The notes under the pieces: model-generated
Seen by the model: only the letters and a program-made list of their open reading frames with translations
What the model was told of the DNA's origin: nothing
The model's database searches: none
In this document: piece after piece, positions 7,644-13,210 of the stretch
How positions within the stretch are numbered: the first letter of the stretch is position 1
How the letters are laid out: each line of letters opens with the position of its first letter
Source of the DNA: Deltaproteobacteria bacterium
GTDB taxonomy: Bacteria > Desulfobacterota > Desulfobulbia > Desulfobulbales > SURF-16
Direction of reading: 5' to 3'
Assembly (NCBI GenBank): GCA_029939635.1
Contig: JAOZSN010000012.1
Span: 13,998-27,955 of the forward strand
DNA length: 13,958 nucleotides
Program-made: the position numbers and the translations under genes

Positions 7644-8672
7644 TTACTTTTTTCCTTTTTTGGTCATCTTGTTAAGGGTGGCTATCTGCCGAAAAAACTG
7701 TTTGCTTGGTATGGCAGGAGAGCCCATCACTTCAGTGCCAGGTTCAACATTGCGCATGATACCAGACTGAGCTCCAATTTTGGCACCAGTACCAATGGTG
7801 AGATGGCCGGCAGAGGCGCTCTGGCCACCCATCATAACAAAATCAGCAATCTTTGTACTACCTGAGATGCCTACCTGGGCAACAATGACACAGTGTTGCC
7901 CAATCTCAACATTGTGACCTATTTGCACCAGGTTATCAATACGGGTACCATTGCCAATACTAGTGTCAGGCCCGGCCCCGCGATCAATGGTTGTGTTGGA
8001 TCCAACCTCCACGTCATCGCCAATAATAACCCGACCTAATTGCGGTACCGTAAAAAAGCCAGCGGCAGGATCAATGGCAAAACCAAAGCCGCGTTGACCA
8101 ATTTGGGCGCCAGGATAAATTACCACTCGTTCCCCTAAGACACAGTGACTTAAGGTGGTGTTGGGGCCAATGATGCAACCATCACCGATCTCTACACTAT
8201 TGGATATAACAGCATTGGCCTTGATATGGCAGTTATCACCGATCTGTACGTCTGCATCAATGACAGCGCCAGCATCTATTTGAGTATTTTGGCCAATAAT
8301 GGCTGTGCTGTCAACGACTGCTGTGGCTGCAATCCCAGCTGTGGTGGCTTTTATGACAGGGTAAAAGGCCTGAGCTGCTAAGGCATAGGCCTTATACGGC
8401 ATGGGTGAAAGCAGACAGATGGTATTTTTAGGGGCAAATTCAGCCATTTCTGGGCGGATAATGCAGGCCCCTGCCTTAGTGTTTTTGAACTGGTCAATAT
8501 ATTTACGGTTATCAAGAAAGCTAAGCTCGTCTGCTCCTGCCTTATCAATGGGCGCAACATCCTTGATAAGCAAAGAAGCTGTTGAACCAGCGGTTAGGGT
8601 CGTAGCAGAACGTGTGACAATTTCAGCCAGGGTAAAAGGGCCTTTATTTTCAAAAAAACGGGAATCAGGCAT
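7644..8672 (-). CDS. lpxD: UDP-3-O-(3-hydroxyacyl)glucosamine N-acyltransferase LpxD
   Basis: This is the third step of lipid A synthesis, N-acylation of UDP-3-O-acyl-glucosamine from hydroxyacyl-ACP. At 342 residues it matches the family (E. coli 341). The N-terminal uridine-binding domain (about 1-105) includes DELSFLDNRKY and ends with PYKAYALAAQAFYP. The hexapeptide beta-helix (about 112-300) contains the signature GQRGFGFA (192-199) and the catalytic His253 in LVQIGHNVEIG, and a short lysine-rich C-terminal helix closes the protein. In many Gram-negatives the order is lpxD-fabZ-lpxA-lpxB; here lpxA follows directly, so fabZ is absent at this site. Start ATG at 8672-8670 has no strong Shine-Dalgarno. 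A promoter candidate lies about 50-80 bases upstream. Confidence 0.96.
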   Translation of the reverse strand: MPDSRFFENKGPFTLAEIVTRSATTLTAGSTASLLIKDVAPIDKAGADELSFLDNRKYIDQFKNTKAGACIIRPEMAEFAPKNTICLLSPMPYKAYALAAQAFYPVIKATTAGIAATAVVDSTAIIGQNTQIDAGAVIDADVQIGDNCHIKANAVISNSVEIGDGCIIGPNTTLSHCVLGERVVIYPGAQIGQRGFGFAIDPAAGFFTVPQLGRVIIGDDVEVGSNTTIDRGAGPDTSIGNGTRIDNLVQIGHNVEIGQHCVIVAQVGISGSTKIADFVMMGGQSASAGHLTIGTGAKIGAQSGIMRNVEPGTEVMGSPAIPSKQFFRQIATLNKMTKKGKK

Positions 8673-8721
8673 GTGGAAAGTCTCAGGTTAAAGTCAGAAT
8701 ATAAGTAAAAAATAATCTTAT

Positions 8722-8751
8722 ATATTAACAGATGGAAGACTGATGAGTCAA
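8722..8751 (-). promoter_or_regulatory. Candidate sigma-70-type promoter for lpxD-lpxA
   Basis: On the minus strand TTGACT (8751-8746) is followed after 18 bases by TAATAT (8727-8722). The start of transcription would fall near 8715, about 43 bases before the lpxD ATG. The 98-base gap between lpxD and the upstream hypothetical gene holds no other clear signal. Judged by eye only. Confidence 0.45.
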
Positions 8752-8770
8752 ATGACGTAGGTGTTTAGGT

Positions 8771-9145
8771 TTAAGGTAATGCCACTGTCACCTGGGGCAT
8801 ATCAGAGGAAATTAATGTACCGGAGCGATGACGCCAATTGATACTACGGATGATATTATTAATATACGTTATTTCATATTGGCTCTGTTGGTAGTGAGAA
8901 TTTAAGGAAGCCCATGGCGTGGGTGGGTAATAATCTATAATGAAGCTAATAGGTGTAATTTGGACATCATTTGCATGACCCTGCAGGATGTTGGCTACAG
9001 AGAAGACGTCATCGCCAACATGGATGGTATACAACTCAACTTCTTTGTTGGTAGCCATGGTAAGGAAAATGGACAAAATAATAAAGAGGCTGGTAATTAT
9101 AATAATGCGATTATTTCGAGAAATAGTTTGTCTTATCTGTTTCAT
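8771..9145 (-). CDS. Small membrane-anchored hypothetical protein
   Basis: I do not recognise the family. The 124-residue frame begins MKQIRQTISRNNR, a basic leader, followed by one strongly hydrophobic segment (about residues 14-31, IIIITSLFIILSIFLTMA), so the protein is probably anchored in the inner membrane by its N-terminus with about 93 residues in the periplasm, or exported. The rest is rich in strands and aromatic residues (FIIDYYPPTPWASLN, NIIRSINWRHR) and contains no Cys. A short stretch (YTIHVGDDVFSVANIL) looks a little like the start of a LysM motif but the rest of that fold is not evident. It lies 98 bases upstream of lpxD on the same strand and has its own promoter candidate. 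The reading frame has reasonable amino-acid composition and an ATG start; the overlapping plus-strand frames are weaker. Confidence 0.55.
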   Translation of the reverse strand: MKQIRQTISRNNRIIIITSLFIILSIFLTMATNKEVELYTIHVGDDVFSVANILQGHANDVQITPISFIIDYYPPTPWASLNSHYQQSQYEITYINNIIRSINWRHRSGTLISSDMPQVTVALP

Positions 9146-9221
9146 AGATGATTGCGGGGAAGTAGGTTCGGTCGCTGGTTGCTGAGCCTTTATTACACAG
9201 TTGCTTTTTTATAATGCACTC

Positions 9222-9251
9222 AGTATATGTAGCATGAACTTTTACCATCAA
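9222..9251 (-). promoter_or_regulatory. Candidate promoter for the minus-strand hypothetical gene
   Basis: On the minus strand TTGATG (9251-9246) and TATACT (9227-9222) are separated by 18 bases, giving a leader of roughly 70 bases to the ATG at 9145. The site lies in the 202-base divergent gap 9146-9347. For the opposite gene the best + strand candidate is TTGAAT (9255-9260), 16 bases, TAAAAC (9277-9282), which is weaker. Nothing else in the gap is recognisable. Confidence 0.4.
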
Positions 9252-9347
9252 ATTTTGAATAGTTTATTAAGACGACTAAAACTGACAGAAATATAAGTCT
9301 GTATAAGCTGTTAGCAAACTTATACCAAATTTTATGAAGGATTTTTA

Positions 9348-10022
9348 ATGGATGAATCAAGTGCATTTACCAAACGGCATATTGAAGAAGTAACCACCGC
9401 CAAGCAGACCTTTCTTGAGGAGTTGAATCTTTCCTCTGAGGTTATTGCTTATATTCGCGCCAATAAGCTGCTGCTTTGGGCCATATTCATTGCTATTATT
9501 GTCGGTATTTGTGGATATCGCTACTATAATTACTACACTGATCTCCAGCAGAATAATAGTTCCATGGCCTTAGCCAAGGCCTTGGATATTCAGGATGAGG
9601 TGCTTCGTACCCCGGCTCTTCAGCAGGTGGTTGCTGATTTTGGTTCAACCAATGCAGCTACCATGAGTAAAATTGCCCAGGCCCGTGATTTGAGTGCCGC
9701 CAAGGAGTATGACAAATCCATAGCCCTGCTTAGCGAGGTATATCAAGGCCTTTCTGAAGGGGATGCTGGATACCCTTTGTTGGTCAATGGCCTTGGTCAG
9801 TTATATGAGCAGAAGGCTGAGTTAGAACAGGCTCTTTCCTGGTACGAAAAGTTGCTGGTAACCCCTGGGTTTAAGTCCTTTGGCTATATCGCCACGGCGC
9901 GAATTTATGAAAAGATGGAAAATAGTGCTAAAGCCAAAGAGATGTACGAAAATGCTGATACTGATGTTTCTCTAAAACCAGAGGTAAAGAGCTGGTTGGC
10001 TGCCAAGATAGCAACATTGTAA
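9348..10022 (+). CDS. Single-span membrane TPR protein (YfgM-like)
   Basis: The 224-residue protein has a cytosolic N-terminal part (1-40), one membrane helix at about 41-58 (LLLWAIFIAIIVGICGYR) and a periplasmic region of helical repeats. TPR-like helices occur at about 105-200: KIAQARDLSAAKEYDKSIALL, PLLVNGLGQLYEQKAELEQALSWYEKLL, and IATARIYEKMENSAKAKEMYENA. This architecture matches the YfgM/TPR_21 group, inner-membrane proteins that associate with the Sec translocon and periplasmic chaperones in enterics. The role here is inferred from shape alone, and other TPR adaptors are possible. A good ribosome-binding site, AAGGA at 9337-9341, sits 6 bases before the ATG. It is followed by the inverted repeat at 10027-10130 and then panC. 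Confidence 0.72.
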   Translation: MDESSAFTKRHIEEVTTAKQTFLEELNLSSEVIAYIRANKLLLWAIFIAIIVGICGYRYYNYYTDLQQNNSSMALAKALDIQDEVLRTPALQQVVADFGSTNAATMSKIAQARDLSAAKEYDKSIALLSEVYQGLSEGDAGYPLLVNGLGQLYEQKAELEQALSWYEKLLVTPGFKSFGYIATARIYEKMENSAKAKEMYENADTDVSLKPEVKSWLAAKIATL

Positions 10023-10026
10023 ACTG

Positions 10027-10130
10027 AAGAATGTAGAGAATATAAAGAAATATAGGAGTTAAAGAAGGTGATGTTTACTTTATTAATATTCTTTAGGTAT
10101 TCTTTACCTTCTTTATTCCTTTACATTCTT
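10027..10130. repeat. Nested A/T-rich inverted repeat between the TPR gene and panC
   Basis: The outer arms AAGAATGTA (10027-10035) and TACATTCTT (10122-10130) are exactly complementary, as are the inner arms TAAAGAAGGT (10060-10069) and ACCTTCTTTA (10106-10115). They nest correctly, with 24 unpaired bases on the left and 6 on the right between them. Both arms are built from AAAGAAT-like words at irregular 7-11 base spacing. The structure fills nearly the whole 124-base gap. It could end transcription of the TPR gene or be a small repetitive element; after it, panC begins in a pyrimidine-rich context with no Shine-Dalgarno. Confidence 0.6.
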
Positions 10131-10146
10131 TAACTTCTGCTTCTCC

Positions 10147-10998
10147 ATGAAAATTATCACTTCCACGGCAGAAATGACTGTCTGGTCAAAAGAGTTCCAA
10201 GCCAAGGGGCGTACTATTGCCTTGGTGCCCACCATGGGTTTTTTTCATCAAGGGCACCTGGCCTTAATGAAACAGGCTGCAGATGAGGCTGACCTGGTGG
10301 TTGTCTCTCTCTTTGTTAATCCCACCCAATTTGGCGAGGGAGAGGATTTGTCCTCCTATCCCCGTGATTTTGAGCGGGATAAAGAATTAGCCCGTGGTCA
10401 AGGGGTGGACGTTCTTTTCTGTCCAGAAGTGGCTGATATGTATCCTGGCAAAGGCTTGACAACCGTTGTGGTTGAGCAGTTAACCTCAGGCTTATGTGGT
10501 GCTAGTCGTCCTGGCCATTTTGACGGGGTAACCACGGTGGTGGCCAAACTATTTAATGTGGTTTTGCCCCAGGTGGCTGTTTTTGGTCAAAAGGATTTGC
10601 AACAGCTTATTGTTATTAAGCGCATGGTTTTAGACCTGAATTTCCCCATCCATATTATTGCTCATCCCATTGTCCGGGAAGAGGATGGGTTGGCATTAAG
10701 TTCTCGAAATACCTATCTTAGCAAGTATGAGAGACAACGAGCCTTATGTCTTTCACAGGCTCTGTGTATGGCCCAGCAACATATTCGGCAGGGTGGAAAC
10801 CCGGCACAGGTGCTGGATCTAGTCCATGAGAAGATTGCTTCCTCCTCAGATGTTGAAATAGACTACCTTGTACTCATTGATGACCGAACCCTTGGTGTTT
10901 GCGAAACTATAGATGAACATGCTGTTCTGGCTATGGCAGTAAAAGTAGGAAAAACCCGCCTTATTGATAATGGCTGGTTACTTACCAGAGATAAATGA
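10147..10998 (+). CDS. panC: Pantothenate synthetase (pantoate--beta-alanine ligase)
   Basis: The enzyme joins pantoate to beta-alanine using ATP, through a pantoyl-adenylate, in the cytosol. The 283 residues match the family. Visible motifs are PTMGFFHQGH (28-37, the HIGH-type nucleotide signature), SLFVNPTQFG (54-63), DVLFCPEVADMYP (88-100), HFDGVTTVVAKLFNVV (124-139), GQKDLQQL (147-154, KMSKS-like loop region) and LSSRN (184-188). The pair panC-panD places beta-alanine production (PanD) next to its consumer. No panB is in the window. ATG 10147 gives the standard N-terminus, but no Shine-Dalgarno precedes it. The two genes are separated by 160 bases carrying a direct repeat and a long hairpin. 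Confidence 0.96.
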   Translation: MKIITSTAEMTVWSKEFQAKGRTIALVPTMGFFHQGHLALMKQAADEADLVVVSLFVNPTQFGEGEDLSSYPRDFERDKELARGQGVDVLFCPEVADMYPGKGLTTVVVEQLTSGLCGASRPGHFDGVTTVVAKLFNVVLPQVAVFGQKDLQQLIVIKRMVLDLNFPIHIIAHPIVREEDGLALSSRNTYLSKYERQRALCLSQALCMAQQHIRQGGNPAQVLDLVHEKIASSSDVEIDYLVLIDDRTLGVCETIDEHAVLAMAVKVGKTRLIDNGWLLTRDK

Positions 10999-11016
10999 AA
11001 ATTTGCCAAGGGCTAC

Positions 11017-11036
11017 ATAACTTGGAATAACTTGGA
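11017..11036 (+). repeat. Perfect 10-base tandem duplication ATAACTTGGA
   Basis: Two identical copies, 11017-11026 and 11027-11036, stand 18 bases after the panC stop and just before the long hairpin. It may be a slippage product or a tandem binding site; nothing more can be said from the sequence. Confidence 0.7.
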
Positions 11037-11038
11037 GT

Positions 11039-11146
11039 GTAAAAGCTTGCCACTTCCTTATATCTGTCCACTTCGGCTTTCGAAGCATACTTGTGCTATT
11101 TGAAAAGGCTTAAGTGTGCGAAGATGAGGTGCTGGAAAGCTTTTAC
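11039..11146 (+). repeat. Long gap-free imperfect hairpin in the panC-panD gap
   Basis: The arms are in register with no gaps (partner positions sum to 22185). The outer ten pairs are perfect: GTAAAAGCTT (11039-11048) with AAGCTTTTAC (11137-11146). Further inside, CACTT (11069-11073) pairs with AAGTG (11112-11116). Counting 11039-11085 against 11139-11100 onward by eye gives 30 Watson-Crick and 7 G.U pairs out of 47. The right arm ends one base before the panD ribosome-binding site GGAG (11148-11151). It could be a processed RNA, a regulator of panD, or a MITE-like palindrome; GGAG also occurs at 11034-11037 just left of it. Confidence 0.65.
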
Positions 11147-11158
11147 CGGAGATGAATA

Positions 11159-11560
11159 ATGTTACGCTCAATGTTAAAATCAAAAATTCACAAGGCCACG
11201 GTTACCCAGGCTGACTTAATGTATGAAGGTAGTCTGACCATTGACCGTGATTTGATGGTTGCAGTTGACTTGCTGCCCTATGAAAAGATTAAGGTCTATA
11301 ATATTAATAATGGCGAACGGTTTGACACCTATGCCATTGAGGGTGAGCCTGGTTCTGGAGTTATTGGCCTTAACGGCGCTGCAGCCCGCAAGGGCATGAT
11401 TGGTGATTTAATTATTATTGTCTCCTATGCCATGTACCTGCGTGAGGATTTAGCTGGCTTTGAACCGCAGGTTGTTATCTTAGATAAAGAAAATCGTGTT
11501 CAGACCACCCTTGAGTGCGGATTTTCCGACAGTATACTTACTAAAGATCTTCAGGGCTAA
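11159..11560 (+). CDS. panD: Aspartate 1-decarboxylase proenzyme PanD
   Basis: The enzyme makes beta-alanine from aspartate for pantothenate synthesis. It is made as a proenzyme that cuts itself between Gly24 and Ser25 (MYEGSLTID), and Ser25 becomes the pyruvoyl cofactor. The 133 residues are near the usual 126. Conserved residues seen are Lys9 and His11 (SKIHKATVTQADL), Arg54, Thr57 and Tyr58 (GERFDTYAI), and the LNGAAARKG block that lines the active site. The start at 11159 has GGAG 7 bases upstream; an in-frame Met at residue 5 is less likely because the family N-terminus MLRxMLK is present. The stop codon overlaps the mqnB ATG by one base. Confidence 0.96.
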   Translation: MLRSMLKSKIHKATVTQADLMYEGSLTIDRDLMVAVDLLPYEKIKVYNINNGERFDTYAIEGEPGSGVIGLNGAAARKGMIGDLIIIVSYAMYLREDLAGFEPQVVILDKENRVQTTLECGFSDSILTKDLQG

Positions 11561-12225
11561 TGATTCTACTGCTGGCTGCCACTGCCATGGAAATTGCTCC
11601 TGCCCAAGAGGCCTTAGCTGATTATGCTGGGGTTGATTTCTTGCAGGGTGGCGTCGGTATCCTTGAAACAGCTGTTTGTTTGACCGAGCGTTTGCAGCGC
11701 TCAGATGTCTCTTTGGTTATCAATTTTGGCGTCTGTGGCGCTTATCTTGCTAGCCACTTTCCTCTTCTTCATCTCTGTGTAGCTGACCAGGAGTGTGTTG
11801 CTGATCTTGGTGTCTGTTATGGAGATGATTTTTCCGCCCTGCCTGATGATCTTCCTGTTACGCCAATTCTGCCAGCTGATCCTGTAACCCTAGCTCAATG
11901 CCAGGAGTGGTTAACTGAGCAGGGTACACCTTTTACTACCTGCTCGTTTGCCACTGTAAATGGGGTAAGTGGTACTGCGGTACGGGGCAATATGCTGGCC
12001 AGTACCCATAATGTCAGCTGTGAGAATATGGAAGGCGCTGCCATGGCTCGTGTTGCCAGTCGCTATGCTGTGCCTTGGCTTGAAATACGCACCGTGAGTA
12101 ACCAGGTGGAAGATCGCAATCCCGCTGTCTGGAAACTACAGGAAGCCAGTGCTAAATGTGCTGATATCGTCACTACATACTGTCGAAATATCCTTGAACT
12201 ACGTTCCCTGACCCTTGACCCCTGA
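11560..12225 (+). CDS. mqnB: Futalosine hydrolase
   Basis: The enzyme removes hypoxanthine from futalosine to give dehypoxanthine futalosine in the alternative menaquinone pathway. The 221 residues have the nucleoside phosphorylase/hydrolase fold: a LLLAATAMEIAP N-terminus, GGVGILETA (30-38), INFGVCGAY (54-62), TVNGVSGT (132-139), the purine/ribose site CENMEGAAMAR (154-164) and IRTVSNQVEDRNPAVWKL (176-193), which is the hydrolase-specific block. The ATG shares its A with the panD stop, so translation is coupled although only a weak AGGG lies upstream. The last six residues (SLTLDP) and the stop codon are encoded by heptamer repeat DNA, so this C-terminus may vary among relatives. mqnD follows 17 bases later. 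Confidence 0.92.
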   Translation: MILLLAATAMEIAPAQEALADYAGVDFLQGGVGILETAVCLTERLQRSDVSLVINFGVCGAYLASHFPLLHLCVADQECVADLGVCYGDDFSALPDDLPVTPILPADPVTLAQCQEWLTEQGTPFTTCSFATVNGVSGTAVRGNMLASTHNVSCENMEGAAMARVASRYAVPWLEIRTVSNQVEDRNPAVWKLQEASAKCADIVTTYCRNILELRSLTLDP

Positions 12226-12240
12226 CCCCTGGCACCTGTC
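12206..12240 (+). repeat. Five-unit heptamer repeat (CCCTGAC type) spanning the mqnB end and mqnD leader
   Basis: The units are CCCTGAC (12206-12212), CCTTGAC (12213-12219), CCCTGAC (12220-12226), CCCTGGC (12227-12233) and ACCTGTC (12234-12240). The mqnB stop lies inside the third unit. The tract ends two bases before the mqnD ATG, where a Shine-Dalgarno would be expected and none is seen. Same period and similar core as the tract at 351-371. Confidence 0.8.
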
Positions 12241-12242
12241 TT

Positions 12243-13040
12243 ATGCTTTCCCTAGGTTTTTCTCCCTGCCCCAACGATACTTTCATCTTTCATGCCCTGG
12301 TGCATGGCTTGAGCCCTGCTCCAGTTTTTTCTCCACCTGTCCTGGCCGATGTGGAGACCTTGAATCGCTGGGCCTTGGCAGCCAGACTCGATGTGACCAA
12401 ACTCTCCTTTCACGCCTATGGTTTGGTGCAGGATCAGTATGAATTGCTTCCGGCTGGCAGTGCTCTGGGGCGAGGATGTGGACCTTTGCTCGTTTGTCGT
12501 GCTAATCATTCAGAAAAGGGTTTAAACTTCGGAACTATAGCTATCCCCGGGGTGTATACTACAGCTGCCCTGCTCCTCAAGATGTATGGCCCAGCGGACA
12601 TGACGTTGGAAGTTATGGAGTTTTCTGATATTATGCCTGCTGTGGCACGGGGCGAGGTGGATTATGGGCTTATCATCCATGAGAGCCGTTTCACCTATGC
12701 AGATCATGGTTTGCAATGTGTGCAGGATCTTGGTGCCTGGTGGGAAAGCACCTCAGGCCTGCCTATTCCATTGGGAGGTATCGTGGCGCGTAAGAATCTT
12801 GGAGCTCAGATGATAACTAAAATTTCCCACGCTGTGCGTGACAGTGTCGCTTATGCCTTCGCTGGACCTCAGAAGAGTATAAACTACATTAAAGAACACT
12901 CAAAAGAATTGGCAGATTCTGTCATCAGCAGTCATATCGACTTGTATGTTAATGATTTCTCATTAGACCTTGGCGAAGAGGGCAGGGCAGCCATCGATTA
13001 TCTTTTGCAGAAAGGGCGAGAAAAAAAGATTTTCAATTGA
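12243..13040 (+). CDS. mqnD: 1,4-dihydroxy-6-naphthoate synthase
   Basis: MqnD converts cyclic dehypoxanthine futalosine to 1,4-dihydroxy-6-naphthoate, a late step of the futalosine menaquinone route in the cytosol. The 265 residues have the periplasmic-binding-protein-like fold of the family. The N-terminal signature GFSPCPNDTFIFHAL (5-19) is diagnostic. Also present are VTKLSFHAYG (51-60), IAIPGVYTTAALLLKMY (99-115), and GEVDYGLIIHESRFTY (137-152), in which His146 is the likely catalytic base, then LPIPLGGIVARK. The start at ATG 12243 fits this N-terminus exactly. Together with mqnB it shows the organism makes menaquinone by this route; mqnA, mqnC and mqnE are not in the window. TGA at 13038-13040 ends the gene and no convincing terminator hairpin follows. 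Confidence 0.94.
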   Translation: MLSLGFSPCPNDTFIFHALVHGLSPAPVFSPPVLADVETLNRWALAARLDVTKLSFHAYGLVQDQYELLPAGSALGRGCGPLLVCRANHSEKGLNFGTIAIPGVYTTAALLLKMYGPADMTLEVMEFSDIMPAVARGEVDYGLIIHESRFTYADHGLQCVQDLGAWWESTSGLPIPLGGIVARKNLGAQMITKISHAVRDSVAYAFAGPQKSINYIKEHSKELADSVISSHIDLYVNDFSLDLGEEGRAAIDYLLQKGREKKIFN

Positions 13041-13089
13041 TAATGATTCGCAAGTGAGGTATTTCTCTACCATTGCCATGCAATCTGCC

Positions 13090-13117
13090 TTGACAATTTG
13101 TCACCTCTCTATAATAG
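13090..13117 (+). promoter_or_regulatory. Candidate sigma-70 promoter for the acetolactate synthase gene
   Basis: TTGACA (13090-13095), a perfect -35 word, is followed by TAATAG (13112-13117) at 16 bases; the overlapping better word TATAAT (13110-13115) would leave only 14 bases. The leader to the ATG at 13211 is about 85-90 bases. It holds AGGA (13200-13203) as ribosome-binding site and the 8-base word ATATCCCT twice (13134-13141 and 13203-13210). No leader peptide rich in branched-chain codons or attenuator is apparent in the 170-base gap. Confidence 0.5.
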
Positions 13118-13210
13118 TACATTTTTTTATTGAATATCCCTCTAAATGAGAGTTTATGGGGGTTTTAGTTTGTATGGATTACATATAACAAATAGAAACA
13201 GGATATCCCT

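Noticed and set aside
8971..9040. LysM domain in the hypothetical protein
   Set aside because: Only the first dozen residues (YTIHVGDDVFSVANIL) resemble LysM; the asparagine and second-helix pattern is missing.
8960..9185. Plus-strand open frames opposite the small hypothetical gene
   Set aside because: Short, no ribosome-binding site, low-complexity composition; the minus-strand frame has a membrane segment and a promoter candidate.
12206..12240. CRISPR-like repetition
   Set aside because: The units are 7 bases, contiguous and without spacers, and no cas genes are present.
12215..12442. Plus-strand frame beginning inside the CCCTGAC tract
   Set aside because: It overlaps the mqnB end and mqnD in another frame and has no family features; mqnD is certain there.
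13040..13090. Rho-independent terminator after mqnD
   Set aside because: Only a very weak GGTA/TACC pairing and no T-run could be found.
13110..13115. TATAAT as the -10 box with TTGACA at 13090
   Set aside because: The spacer would be 14 bases, too short for sigma-70; TAATAG with 16 bases is preferred.
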